Shown here one piece after another: positions 10,373-18,439 of a stretch of 64,000 bases of DNA (position 1 is the first letter of the stretch; each line of letters begins with the position of its first letter). Position numbers and translations under genes: made by a program. Origin of the DNA: a virus; the IMG/VR virus record IMGVR_UViG_3300020478_001903, positions 36,351 through 100,350 of that record, one strand, 5' to 3'. The notes under the pieces were generated by a model. It did not search any database, was not told the DNA's origin, and worked only from the letters and a program-made list of their open reading frames with translations.

Positions 10373-11392
10373 TTAGTTGGTAATATTATATTTGCTTAAT
10401 ATAAACTTTCCTTTGCAGCCATCAGCCGCCTCAGAGCCTCCGGGCGTTTCCAAATAATTAAGTTGTACCGAGTTCATTTTTTGCATTTGAGTATTCAGCT
10501 GCAATTCAACATTTGTTAACTTGTTGATCATCGACTCAATACCGTCGGGCATCAGACCCTCAAAGTCGGGTGAGGTTAGTTGGCCGTAGAAAGGGGAGCG
10601 ATGAGTGTGTTTAATCAAGGCCTGAGTTAGGGCCCGATCTTCCACAACAAAGTTCTTAAACAGCTCCCTTAAATCATTGATGTTGTCTATTATCTCTTCC
10701 AAACAATCCTTAAGATTGCCACCCTTCACCATAGGCTGTAAGTCTGAATCATCATTCATAGCCACCAGTTGTATACCATAATCGCCGGTATAAGCGCCCG
10801 TGAGGCTTCCCCCTTGAGAATTCTGGGCGTCGGTTCTGGTTATTAGTTTTATGTTTTCGCGGCCGACGATACGGACCACGTCTGCTTTTAGGGCAACAGC
10901 ACTTTTCGGTGAATCAATCGATGTTGATCGGATGCCTTCGGTTATATCGAGATAATCATCTATATCTGCTTTCTGAGATATATACACTCGCGCGGCGTCG
11001 TGGGTGAAACTGGGATCCACATTTATCTCTTCATTCTTTTTCGTGTGGCTTTTCCCGTACACACCCATTTGTCCTGCAACTAAATCAATTGCCGCAGCAT
11101 GTGTCTGGTTGGTGCCCCCGGTACCGGAATATATATTGTCCTTACGGTCGCGCTGGAGTCTAATAAGACATCCCTGGCCTTCAATCTGCGCGTCGCCCGG
11201 GCGAGAGACGGGTTTAGGCGTATCGTACGGGTGGCCCACTCTCTGACTCGTTCCCAACCCATTGCTCTCGGCCTTTCCTTTCGCATCCTTAGAGTCGTAC
11301 AATTTCTTATCAACATCCGACATAAGGTCAGTGTTAATCGCTTTACCGGTTCCTGCGCTAGATTTTTCGTCTTTTAAATCAATTTCAGACAC
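10373..11392 (-). CDS. Baseplate/tail spike-like structural protein (339 aa)
   Basis: A 339-residue protein. The first ~100 residues are polar and probably flexible (KDEKSSAGTGKAINTDLM). The middle contains a repeated strand pattern, AVALKADVVRIVGRENIKLIT, like the beta-prism that ends gp5-type membrane-puncturing spikes. The C-terminal part has helices (DCLEEIIDNINDLRELFKNF, then NVELQLNTQMQKMNSVQLNYLE). It is 28 nt downstream of the hub-like M15 peptidase gene. One reading is that T4 gp5 (OB-lysozyme-needle) is here split into an OB-peptidase protein and this needle-like protein. That is inference from position and strand pattern. Confidence 0.65.
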   Translation of the reverse strand: MSEIDLKDEKSSAGTGKAINTDLMSDVDKKLYDSKDAKGKAESNGLGTSQRVGHPYDTPKPVSRPGDAQIEGQGCLIRLQRDRKDNIYSGTGGTNQTHAAAIDLVAGQMGVYGKSHTKKNEEINVDPSFTHDAARVYISQKADIDDYLDITEGIRSTSIDSPKSAVALKADVVRIVGRENIKLITRTDAQNSQGGSLTGAYTGDYGIQLVAMNDDSDLQPMVKGGNLKDCLEEIIDNINDLRELFKNFVVEDRALTQALIKHTHRSPFYGQLTSPDFEGLMPDGIESMINKLTNVELQLNTQMQKMNSVQLNYLETPGGSEAADGCKGKFILSKYNITN

Positions 11393-11420
11393 TTACTTTC
11401 TCTCCTTTCTCAACGGGCCC

Positions 11421-12587
11421 TTATACAGTAAAGGTATCCGCCGGTGATGTCCCAGAACGATTGGCCCCGAACCTATGATTGCGGGTATGATCAGTTTCTC
11501 CCACCGACCAATGCCAGTATTCATTTGAAATTCGTCGCAGGCCGGCATCATATAACGCCTGATAAATAGGCCCGTGAGCCAATATATCTGCTCTTTGAGT
11601 TGGGTTCTGGGCGATATCGAGGGCTTGTCCGTGAGTATGATAGCCTTTACACGGATGTGCCAGGTCGCCTGCTTTAACTTGTCCTGGCTGACCCTTTGTC
11701 ATGTAGGCCTGCTTTTGAACTTGATACGAGCGATAAGAATCACCAATGATCAACTCTATGCCTTGTCTTTGCAAATCTAAATACGCAGTTTCAACTTTCC
11801 TAACAAACGACTCTTTTCCTCTAATATAGCCCCCATACGCATTCGGAACAATCGCAGACTTCACAATAGGCTCATTAAGAATCCCCTGAGGCGGATTCAT
11901 ACCGGTTCTAGAGTCGGAGCACCCCTCTGCTGTAGCTGGGACTAGGCGCCCGCGGGAATCAATCTGATCATCCACATTGCTAGAGTCACGGCCTGGGGAA
12001 ACCCACGGAGGGCCAGATGCATGAACCGAGGAAGCGTTTTCTTCATCTTGTGCGAGATCAATTACTTTACCAACTTTAACAATCAGAGGGTTGTGTAAAG
12101 TCTTGAAGTTTTCAAATACGACAGTCACAAGCTGTCCATAACTAAGTTGTTTTGGGCTTTGCTCGGGATGCCGGACAAGCTGATAAGTCTGGATCACGGG
12201 GTCGGTGGGGCTTCTTGGCGCGGGGCGAGGCTCTATCTCTGGAATAAACACATAATATGCCGTCTCATTACCGTCACTTAACATGTTCTTAAAGATATCT
12301 GCCACGCGGCTGAACAGATTCATTTTGGCATAGCTGTCTAGCCAGGTTTCTTTATTGCCCAATACTATACTAGGAACCTCCTTAGATCCTACTACAATCC
12401 CATCATATTGATTAATTTTTTCCAGAGCGCTGGGGCTGACTGTGTGGTATGTGGCGCGGCGCAACCATTCAATATTGGTTGTGCGGCGAACGTCGCCGGC
12501 GCCATCTATGGAGGTGTCGGCCGTATCGTTTAAGGTACCCTGCTTAAGTTTATCTAAGCTTAGTTTGGACCCCGAATCAGCAGACAT
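11421..12587 (-). CDS. Baseplate hub-like protein with M15 D-Ala-D-Ala carboxypeptidase (VanY-type) domain
   Basis: A 388-residue protein. Residues ~135-180 (YQLVRH, QLSYGQLVTVVFENF, KVGKVIDLA) look like the OB-fold of tail hub proteins. Residues ~250-385 are an M15B/VanY peptidase: the YRS motif at 285-287, the H-x-x-G-x-A-x-D motif at 317-324 (zinc ligands H317 and D324) and the EYWH motif at 356-359 (zinc ligand H359). All expected catalytic and zinc residues are present. M15 enzymes cut peptide stems of peptidoglycan, so it probably opens the wall during injection, taking the place of the T4 gp5 lysozyme. Confidence 0.85.
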   Translation of the reverse strand: MSADSGSKLSLDKLKQGTLNDTADTSIDGAGDVRRTTNIEWLRRATYHTVSPSALEKINQYDGIVVGSKEVPSIVLGNKETWLDSYAKMNLFSRVADIFKNMLSDGNETAYYVFIPEIEPRPAPRSPTDPVIQTYQLVRHPEQSPKQLSYGQLVTVVFENFKTLHNPLIVKVGKVIDLAQDEENASSVHASGPPWVSPGRDSSNVDDQIDSRGRLVPATAEGCSDSRTGMNPPQGILNEPIVKSAIVPNAYGGYIRGKESFVRKVETAYLDLQRQGIELIIGDSYRSYQVQKQAYMTKGQPGQVKAGDLAHPCKGYHTHGQALDIAQNPTQRADILAHGPIYQALYDAGLRRISNEYWHWSVGETDHTRNHRFGANRSGTSPADTFTV

Positions 12588-12588
12588 A

Positions 12589-12894
12589 TCAGCCGTCTTC
12601 CTCGGTATTTAATAAATCATAAAGCTGTTCTTTATCATCAGCCGTGAGACCAAACTTAGTGTTTGTCTGTTTTTGAAGCAGCCCGGTAAGCTTAACGAGT
12701 TGTTCGTTGGAACGCTGGAGGTTTTCGACGTATTTGGCTGCTATGGGGCCCAGCTCTTTGCGCGCGGCGTCCGACAGTTTCATGTCGTTGATAGCATCTA
12801 AAAGCAGAGCTTTGGCCATGGCACGGTCCTCGCGTATATTCGTTGTTGTTTCTTCTATGTAATCATCAAGATTTAAATTTCGCCGTTTTCCCAT
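12589..12894 (-). CDS. Conserved small alpha-helical phage protein
   Basis: A 101-residue protein with no recognised function. It is strongly helical and charged (MGKRRNLNLDDYIEE opening, then DRAMAKALLLDAINDMK and a coiled-coil-like NLQRSNEQLVKLTGLLQKQ). It overlaps the end of the gp55-like gene by 22 nt, so the two are probably co-translated. Small helical proteins next to tail-hub genes are common in T4-like phages and may be chaperones or assembly factors; nothing in the sequence proves this. Confidence 0.7.
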   Translation of the reverse strand: MGKRRNLNLDDYIEETTTNIREDRAMAKALLLDAINDMKLSDAARKELGPIAAKYVENLQRSNEQLVKLTGLLQKQTNTKFGLTADDKEQLYDLLNTEEDG

Positions 12895-13568
12895 TTTCCT
12901 TTAAATACCCTATACCTTTTTCTGAGTTTGTTAAGATTATTGACAACCTGCTTAGTGTTTAGTCCTGTGATTTCTCTCAAGTATAAGTAAATAGCTTTTT
13001 TATTAAAAATTTCTATGGTATCGGCTGAGTCCATGAGTATTCGTACAGCCATCAAAACCTTTTTTTCATTTTCTTTTAACATGAAAGAATCCCAGGTGTC
13101 AATTTCTCTGTATAGCGAACTCCAAAACTCGACTTCAGTTCTTTTCTGTTCATATGTGGGGTCCGCAGAAACCAAGTCTTCTTCGAGTTCGTTTAAAACG
13201 TCCTCCATAAAAACCTCTGTCTGGTTCCGTTTTTGAGTTTTTTTAACTTTATGAATAAACCAGTTTTTGGTTACTACTGAAAAGTAGGAAAAGGCTTTTG
13301 ATCCTTTGTCGGGATCATATTTGTTTAGAATAGTGGTGAGCCACACTTTGCAATCGTCTTTTAAATAATCTATGTTAGGCAGACTAGTAAATCTATATGT
13401 ATAGATAATTTTGTCCACCATTTGATCGAAAGCTGGCTGTATATACTCTATATAGAGTTTTGATCTTAACTCAAGATCGTTGCTACCGGCATATTTAACG
13501 ATGGCATCTTCATGAATTTTAGTAAAATAATGATTTTTAGTAGATTTCTTCTTTTTCCGTTGCGCCAT
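12873..13568 (-). CDS. gp55: Late-transcription sigma factor, gp55-like
   Basis: A 231-residue protein (T4 gp55 is 185 aa). The region LYIEYIQPAFDQMVDKIIYTYRF, then a DDCKVWLTTILNKYDPDKGSKAFSYFSVVTKNWFIHKVKK core, matches the sigma region 2-like segment of gp55, including the F/Y/W-rich DNA-melting helix. The C-terminal part forms helices ending in a basic tail. In T4, gp55 binds host RNA polymerase and, with gp33 and the gp45 clamp, directs late transcription. It implies that many minus-strand genes here use a phage-specific late promoter. Neither gp33 nor gp45 is seen in this window. Confidence 0.85.
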   Translation of the reverse strand: MAQRKKKKSTKNHYFTKIHEDAIVKYAGSNDLELRSKLYIEYIQPAFDQMVDKIIYTYRFTSLPNIDYLKDDCKVWLTTILNKYDPDKGSKAFSYFSVVTKNWFIHKVKKTQKRNQTEVFMEDVLNELEEDLVSADPTYEQKRTEVEFWSSLYREIDTWDSFMLKENEKKVLMAVRILMDSADTIEIFNKKAIYLYLREITGLNTKQVVNNLNKLRKRYRVFKGKWENGEI

Positions 13569-13866
13569 CCAGTTCGTCCTCTAGTTCGTTGTCTAATGTA
13601 TATTGAAAAATCTCTCGAAAACCTTCTATCTCGTCTGTCACCTCTCGTGTACGCACAACTAAGTTTTCTATCACAGGCTCGCCGTGGTAGCTGTCCATGC
13701 TGTACATGTCACTAACGAACACTTGAAATGCCTTCGTAGTTAAAAATAGGTCGGACAAGTTTTCAGATATAAAAAGAAACTTTCTTAACAGCTTAATCAC
13801 ATACCATATCAGCAGGCCATTCAAGATAAGAGAGGATGCCATAATAATATAAACCCACATCATCAT
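13537..13866 (-). CDS. Small membrane-anchored protein
   Basis: A 109-residue protein with one N-terminal transmembrane helix (VYIIMASSLILNGLLIWYVI, residues ~5-24) followed by a basic KLLRKF stop-transfer segment and an acidic cytoplasmic tail of ~80 residues. This type is common next to gp55 in T4-like marine phages; the function is unknown. The stop overlaps the start of the gp55-like gene by 32 nt and the start overlaps the zinc-ribbon gene by 4 nt (ATGA). Confidence 0.7.
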   Translation of the reverse strand: MMMWVYIIMASSLILNGLLIWYVIKLLRKFLFISENLSDLFLTTKAFQVFVSDMYSMDSYHGEPVIENLVVRTREVTDEIEGFREIFQYTLDNELEDELDGATEKEEIY

Positions 13867-14111
13867 CGTTCCTCATTTATTTCTTGTTTTTGGCGCGCAA
13901 GATCGCCCCGAGCATCCTGAATAAATTCTTCTGTCAGGTCGCCCACGCGGCGTTTAGCTTCTTTTTTGACATTTGTACTAAACGTCGTTAGCAATTTAAC
14001 GAGCGTGTCTTTTTCGTTACACTGTATGCAATCTGCCGCACTTTCGTGCGACAGATGCTGAATTGTTAATATCTCATTGCAGTGGCCACATTTATATTGG
14101 TAGCGTGGCAC
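13863..14111 (-). CDS. FmdB-type zinc-ribbon protein
   Basis: An 82-residue protein with an N-terminal zinc ribbon: MPRYQYKCGHCNEIL followed by CIQCNEKD at about residues 33-40, giving four Cys in CxxC...CxxC spacing. This matches the FmdB/putative regulatory zinc-ribbon family. The C-terminal half is helical and charged (EFIQDARGDLARQKQE). It is the third member of a tightly overlapping small-gene run that leads into gp55. Nucleic-acid or protein binding is likely, but the target is unknown. Confidence 0.75.
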   Translation of the reverse strand: MPRYQYKCGHCNEILTIQHLSHESAADCIQCNEKDTLVKLLTTFSTNVKKEAKRRVGDLTEEFIQDARGDLARQKQEINEER

Positions 14112-14114
14112 GTG

Positions 14115-14285
14115 CTACCGCTTGGTCTCTAGCTGGACCAATCGCTCGTGAATACTGTTAAGGTGTGCTTCCAGGTCTCGTGCTTGTTGTTGCACAGCCT
14201 CGCGAACCATATCTTCTGCGATTTCGCGAGCGCGGCCTTCGGTCACCGAACGCTTCTCATTCTTTGTAGTTTTTCTAGTCGGCAT
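14115..14285 (-). CDS. Very small charged helical protein (56 aa)
   Basis: A short ORF read directly from the sequence: ATG at 14283-14285 and TAG at 14115-14117. The product starts MPTRKTTKNEKRSVTEG and continues with a heptad-like helix (AEDMVREAVQQQARDLEAHL) to a final QLETKR. It overlaps the end of the upstream gene by 11 nt and fills an otherwise empty gap in a packed operon, with an AGGAGA-type ribosome site 8 nt upstream, all of which support a real gene. Function unknown; a small coiled-coil oligomer is plausible. Confidence 0.65.
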   Translation of the reverse strand: MPTRKTTKNEKRSVTEGRAREIAEDMVREAVQQQARDLEAHLNSIHERLVQLETKR

Positions 14286-14505
14286 CATTATTCTCCTCTC
14301 TCAAAAATTCAACCTCTTCATCAAGAGTTACTCCCTCAAAAGAGACAACCGGCGGATTAGTAACCACCAGTGTGGAGTGACTTTGATCATCAGGGGCAAC
14401 CTGAAAATTCATTTCTTTCAACATTGGAACAATGTCACTCTGCTCCATTAATGACTTCTGAAGGGCCATCATTAGTGCCCCTACGGCTTGATCTGTTAAT
14501 TTCAT
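14275..14505 (-). CDS. Small conserved phage protein (76 aa)
   Basis: A 76-residue protein, MKLTDQAVGALMMALQKSL opening, then a strand-rich acidic end (FEGVTLDEEVEFLREENNDAD). A good AAAGGAGAGG ribosome site sits just upstream of the start. The N-terminal LMMALQKSLMEQSDI pattern is met in small proteins of cyanophage- and vibriophage-like T4 relatives, with no known role. It is the first gene after the glycan cluster and begins the short run toward gp55. Confidence 0.65.
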   Translation of the reverse strand: MKLTDQAVGALMMALQKSLMEQSDIVPMLKEMNFQVAPDDQSHSTLVVTNPPVVSFEGVTLDEEVEFLREENNDAD

Positions 14506-14518
14506 AGTTTCCTCTCCT

Positions 14519-15469
14519 TTACCAATGAAAATTTTCCTTATAATAATCTACAATTGCGCCAATTTCATCATCAAAAATCTTTTGCGGACTCCAACCTAAG
14601 CTTCGAAGTTTTTCATCATTTAATGAATATCTAACGTCTTGGCCCGGTCGGCGGTAGTCTAAGTTGGTAAACTGTTCCAATTCTACCTCTTTCTCAAAGA
14701 AATGTTTAAGGATTTTTTTTACTGTTTCGACGTTTTTTTGTTCAAAACTTCCTGCCACATTGTAAATTTCATTTCGTGCGCCGCTTTCAATAATAGTTGT
14801 TACGGCGGTTGCGGTATCCGAGGCATGAAGCCAGTTCCTCACTGGCTCGCCTCGATCATGAAGACGTATTTTCTTGCCTCGCTGTAGCAACTTAATGCTT
14901 AGCGGAACAAGTTTCTCTGCATGCTGATATACTCCATAATTATTGGTGGGACGTAAAATAATATACTCTAAAGCATATGTTCTAGCCCATGCCTTGATTA
15001 GCATATCGGACGCGGCCTTAGACGCCGAATATGGATTGCTCGGCTTCAGTACGTCTCTCTCAGTATGAGACCCCTCCGCAATATCTCCATACACCTCATC
15101 TGTACTGAAGTGGAAAAAGACCGGGGCCTCACAAACATTTGTAGGCTTATACCTAATGATATCTAATAAATTTTTTACCCCATTCACGTTCGTGTGAAGG
15201 AAGTCGTCACTGTCTATAATACTGTTTCCCACATGTGTTTCTGCGGCAATATTAATAACATAGTCACAATCGGGAAGACTCGTTAGGGTTGCAATGTCCT
15301 CGTTTTTAAAAGTGAAGCGAGGGTGCGCCTCAAAATCGGCCAATAAATGAAGGTTTGCGGCGTAGGTGCACTTATCGATTCCATAAACGCGCCAGCCCTT
15401 GTCCAAGCAAGCGCGAGTCACATAAGACCCGATAAACCCTAAACATCCCGTTATTACGACGAGCTTCAT
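14519..15469 (-). CDS. NAD-dependent dTDP-glucose 4,6-dehydratase-like enzyme (RmlB family)
   Basis: A 316-residue extended SDR. The Rossmann motif GCLGFIGSYV is at residues 8-17, the catalytic triad region is STDEVYGD and YSASK, and the substrate loop reads RPTNNYG. Length and motifs fit RmlB (about 340 aa) and related GDP/UDP-sugar dehydratases. It converts a nucleotide-glucose to its 4-keto-6-deoxy form, the entry step for deoxy and amino sugars; the aminotransferases further upstream in the cluster would act on such products. It abuts the cupin gene with no gap. This is the last gene of the glycan cluster in transcription order. Confidence 0.88.
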   Translation of the reverse strand: MKLVVITGCLGFIGSYVTRACLDKGWRVYGIDKCTYAANLHLLADFEAHPRFTFKNEDIATLTSLPDCDYVINIAAETHVGNSIIDSDDFLHTNVNGVKNLLDIIRYKPTNVCEAPVFFHFSTDEVYGDIAEGSHTERDVLKPSNPYSASKAASDMLIKAWARTYALEYIILRPTNNYGVYQHAEKLVPLSIKLLQRGKKIRLHDRGEPVRNWLHASDTATAVTTIIESGARNEIYNVAGSFEQKNVETVKKILKHFFEKEVELEQFTNLDYRRPGQDVRYSLNDEKLRSLGWSPQKIFDDEIGAIVDYYKENFHW

Positions 15470-15832
15470 CTAATCACCTTTAATAACTCTATGGCTATCG
15501 CTATCGAAATGCTGAGTTGAAAACTCGAACAACTCGGTGTCTTCTAGCGCAATCATCTGGTGCCTAAGGCCGCGTTGAACATGAAAATTGTCTCCGCGAC
15601 TTAACACAATCTCATTAGCGTTGTCCAGATCGTCTTGGTCCGAATATTTAAGCAAGATTTTTCCCGACTGAATGTAAAATACTTCGTCTTTTATCACGTG
15701 ATAATGCCATGAACATCTCTTGCCTTTTACAAAATACAGCAACTTCCCACAATACTCACTGCAATTTACGATCCACTTTTCAAAGCCCCATCCTTTGGGC
15801 ACAAATTTAATCGGTAAAGAACTCATTATCAT
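15470..15832 (-). CDS. Cupin protein, mannose-6-phosphate isomerase/WbuC-type
   Basis: A 120-residue single-domain cupin. The metal-binding motifs are visible as SWHYHVIKDEVFYIQSG (two His and one Glu) and a second motif around FHVQRGLRHQMIALED. Such stand-alone cupins in LPS clusters are sugar-nucleotide isomerases or sensors. The start could be residue 1 or the Met at residue 3 (15826); both overlap the HAD gene. It lies between the dehydratase and the HAD phosphatase. Confidence 0.75.
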   Translation of the reverse strand: MIMSSLPIKFVPKGWGFEKWIVNCSEYCGKLLYFVKGKRCSWHYHVIKDEVFYIQSGKILLKYSDQDDLDNANEIVLSRGDNFHVQRGLRHQMIALEDTELFEFSTQHFDSDSHRVIKGD

Positions 15833-16127
15833 TTATTCCTTTATCGTCAACATACACATCTCCGGACGGCTTGCCCAAAAATAGGGAATGGTACTTGACA
15901 CCCCATTCTGCTAGCTGCTTCTGTGTCACATCAAAGAACTTAGCATACGCGTAAGCTTCGGAGTTGCCGCTGCGTCCCATGCCTCGTGCCGTTTGAAATA
16001 TAATTGTGTGCCCCTCGTCATAAAGTTGGTTAACCTTTTCGATCCTGTCAGTCAAAGGGGTAGAGTTCTCGTAGTCGCTGTTGGCATTATCACAGATTGT
16101 GCCGTCAATATCAAATACATATACCAT
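15807..16127 (-). CDS. HAD-superfamily phosphatase, capsule/LPS type
   Basis: A 106-residue minimal HAD protein. Motif I is FDIDGTICDN (D5 nucleophile, D7 acid), motif II is the Thr in IIFQTARG, and motif III/IV is VYVDDKG. No cap domain is present. Small HADs of this kind occur in sugar-nucleotide clusters where they remove a phosphate between the kinase and nucleotidyltransferase steps, as GmhB does in the ADP-heptose pathway. Its neighbours are a HldE-C-type transferase (TAATG overlap) and, two genes on, a HldE-N-type kinase, which supports this role. Confidence 0.78.
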   Translation of the reverse strand: MVYVFDIDGTICDNANSDYENSTPLTDRIEKVNQLYDEGHTIIFQTARGMGRSGNSEAYAYAKFFDVTQKQLAEWGVKYHSLFLGKPSGDVYVDDKGINDNEFFTD

Positions 16128-16516
16128 TACATGGTCTCCAAAATGCGCGTGGTAGAATATCCCTCAACAAACTGAAATATCCTCACCGATGCTAGGTCGC
16201 TCCCAACCACTTGATCTGCTGTATAATCGCCACCTTTGACTATTATATCAGGTTCCACTTGCTTTATTAACTCGTACGGAGTATTCTCGTCGAACACCTC
16301 TACTCTGTCCACATAGCGACAGCCTTCAAGCATTACCTTACGGTCTTCAACATTGAAGAAGGGTCGACTGGGGCCTTTAAGTCTTCGGACGCTGTCGTCA
16401 CTATTTAAACCCACAACTACAGTCCCCAGTGATTTGCAATATTTAAGCAACTCCATGTGTCCTCGGTGCAATATATCAAAACACCCATTCGTAAAGATTA
16501 GTTTAGTAGTTGGCAT
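16127..16516 (-). CDS. Cytidylyltransferase-fold nucleotidyltransferase, HldE C-domain type
   Basis: A 129-residue protein. It has the signature FTNGCFDILHRGHMELL with the HxGH-class motif (HRGH) and the second ISTTR-like loop as GYSTTRIL near the C-terminus. This is the RfaE domain-II arrangement, which activates heptose 1-phosphate with ATP or a similar sugar phosphate. The kinase domain normally fused to it is encoded separately at 17711-18439, so HldE is split here. It overlaps the epimerase gene by 14 nt. Confidence 0.83.
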   Translation of the reverse strand: MPTTKLIFTNGCFDILHRGHMELLKYCKSLGTVVVGLNSDDSVRRLKGPSRPFFNVEDRKVMLEGCRYVDRVEVFDENTPYELIKQVEPDIIVKGGDYTADQVVGSDLASVRIFQFVEGYSTTRILETM

Positions 16517-17429
16517 ACCAGGGGCTCTCGATAATAGAATAGGTCGTTATCAGCTGTTTGATACCGTCATCCAAATCAAAAGCACAAGTATATCCCCTCG
16601 AATAAATCTTCTCACTACTCACAATATAATCACGAGTATCAGGATCGCTAGTAAATTCCGCGCGAATTATTTCAAGTGGAAGGTGCTTCTGAATTGTCTC
16701 GGCGAGCTGCAACTTATTCATATTCAAAACATCATTGCCTACATTAAAGGTTTCCCCGGTACATGCATCCCAGTTATCGAGCACAAATTTGAACGCATTG
16801 CATACGTCATGAATATGCACATAATTCCTCATAAATTCGCACTCATAGAGCACCAGTACACGGTCTCGTAAAGTTCGTAACACAAAGTTATTAACGAGCA
16901 AATCGGTGCGCATGCGAGAAGATGGGCCGTAAACAGTCGCCAAACGGAACGTTACGCAGTTCACAGCGCTCCTGTAGGCGTTTTCAGCGTCAACCTTGGT
17001 TCTACCATACAGAGACACGGGATTGAGCGGAGATTCCTCTGTGCGGACTGTACCGTCTTCGCTGGTGCCATACCCTGAGTTGGTGCATGGATAGATCACC
17101 TTTTGCTCCGGAAGCTTGTTGTCGGCGATCCACTGATTAATCTCGTAGTTAATTTCTACAGCTGCCCGGGGATCCCGGTCGCAAAGTGGGAACCCAACCA
17201 ATGCGGCCAAAGGAATGATGACATCGCAACCTTCCATGAGCTTTCCCAATAGCTCTCTATCACGGACGTCACCGCGCACAAAAGTAAAGTTGGGACTATT
17301 AGCGTACCTTAGTAAAGACGTGGCATCGTACATTAAGTTATCGATTACCACCACTTCGTGATCATCAATAAAATAGTTCACCAATTCGCTACCAATATAG
17401 CCGGCTCCTCCAGTAATTAATATCTTCAT
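16503..17429 (-). CDS. NAD-dependent sugar-nucleotide epimerase/dehydratase (extended SDR)
   Basis: A 308-residue protein with GGAGYIGSEL at residues 7-16, the NSGYGTSEDG loop and an intact YGRTK (YxxxK) catalytic pair, then RLATVYGPS. All extended-SDR motifs are intact. It may be the 6-epimerase or 4-epimerase acting on the activated heptose or hexose made by the flanking kinase and transferase. HldD itself is NADP-dependent with another signature, so the exact substrate is open. Confidence 0.83.
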   Translation of the reverse strand: MKILITGGAGYIGSELVNYFIDDHEVVVIDNLMYDATSLLRYANSPNFTFVRGDVRDRELLGKLMEGCDVIIPLAALVGFPLCDRDPRAAVEINYEINQWIADNKLPEQKVIYPCTNSGYGTSEDGTVRTEESPLNPVSLYGRTKVDAENAYRSAVNCVTFRLATVYGPSSRMRTDLLVNNFVLRTLRDRVLVLYECEFMRNYVHIHDVCNAFKFVLDNWDACTGETFNVGNDVLNMNKLQLAETIQKHLPLEIIRAEFTSDPDTRDYIVSSEKIYSRGYTCAFDLDDGIKQLITTYSIIESPWYANY

Positions 17430-17430
17430 T

Positions 17431-17721
17431 TTACCACTCCAACTTTCCGGTTAATATATCTTTGAGCATTACCCAGTCGCATGCTTTTGCCCACAAAGGC
17501 TTAGAAAATGCGGCCGGCTCGTTCTTTTCAAAAAAGAAGTGTCCTGACCATGCGAACGGATAAACCACAAAAGGTGTCAGCAACAAAAGCGGCCATGATT
17601 TAAAAATGATTGCTGCAACCAAAGTTAATAGTGTAACGCACTGGCCCACTACATGCAATCGCCTACAAATAGGGTTTTGATGTAAAGTCAGATAATACTC
17701 GTAGTATTCTTTAAACGACAC
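17431..17721 (-). CDS. Mpo1/DUF962-family membrane protein
   Basis: About 96 residues from a GTG start at 17719-17721, chosen because it follows a strong AAAGGAGG site and gives the family N-terminus (SFKEYYEYYLTLHQNPICRRLHVVG). A longer frame to 17772 would overlap the kinase by 62 nt. The family signature HxNP...RRLHxxG and the later WSGHFFFEKNEPAAF are clear, with two transmembrane helices between them. Yeast Mpo1 is an Fe-dependent dioxygenase for alpha-oxidation of 2-hydroxy fatty acids; bacterial members are uncharacterised. A lipid-modifying role in a phage glycan cluster would be unusual. Confidence 0.8.
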   Translation of the reverse strand: MSFKEYYEYYLTLHQNPICRRLHVVGQCVTLLTLVAAIIFKSWPLLLLTPFVVYPFAWSGHFFFEKNEPAAFSKPLWAKACDWVMLKDILTGKLEW

Positions 17722-18439
17722 CGACGCCCCTCCTTTGGACCACCTCTGTGGCACACTCGTTTGCAAAGACAATCGCTTGACGAATATCTTGGGTTTCCAT
17801 ATACTTGGCTACCAGGCCGGCCAAAAAAGTATCTCCTGCTCCTGACATATCTTTCACCTCTACGTTTTCCACCGGGAACCTCTCGCCCTGGTATTCACAC
17901 CCTTTCTCTCTCAAAGTAATAATCATGTTATCAGTGTTGTCAACCGTATGTTTCGTACGATTGAACTCATATTCATTAATTTTGATAAACTTGGCGCCGG
18001 TCGACCAGGGCCCTAGGATCTTTTTTGTGTCCATGAAAACAGTAGAATGATTTTGGCAAATAAAAGCAATATCCTCTTCGATCAAAAAGCCCTTATTATA
18101 GTCGGATATAACAATAGCATCATATTTTGAAAGAAGTTCTTTCGTTAAGCCCTCAACGCGCCGAACATCTTCCTCGCCCGTGTCAACGCGTAAAAACATG
18201 TAATTGGTTTGCTGGTCCACATACCTAGTTTTTTCGGTTTTCTCAGCGTTACTCATTAAATCACAGGCGGTCCCGAGTTGTTGGAGATTAGCTGCTACAT
18301 TTGCCGCCATTCCTCCGTTGCTGCAGGTTTTCTTGGGAACGAAAACTGGTGCTGGGACGTCCGGACAAAGGCGCGTACACTCACCATATACAAATACATC
18401 AGTACATGCGTCCCCTATAACCAGCGTCTTGCTACTCAT
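17711..18439 (-). CDS. PfkB-family sugar kinase, HldE N-domain type
   Basis: A 242-residue ribokinase-fold protein. It opens TLVIGDACTDVFVYGECTRL, has the GGMAANVAANL loop near residue 42, and the C-terminal PfkB signature DMSGAGDTFLAGLVAKY (catalytic Asp in GAGD). This matches domain I of RfaE/HldE, which phosphorylates heptose 7-phosphate at C1, although at 242 aa it is shorter than the usual ~310. It is followed by the Mpo1-like gene and two genes later by the matching nucleotidyltransferase. Confidence 0.83.
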   Translation of the reverse strand: MSSKTLVIGDACTDVFVYGECTRLCPDVPAPVFVPKKTCSNGGMAANVAANLQQLGTACDLMSNAEKTEKTRYVDQQTNYMFLRVDTGEEDVRRVEGLTKELLSKYDAIVISDYNKGFLIEEDIAFICQNHSTVFMDTKKILGPWSTGAKFIKINEYEFNRTKHTVDNTDNMIITLREKGCEYQGERFPVENVEVKDMSGAGDTFLAGLVAKYMETQDIRQAIVFANECATEVVQRRGVGVV

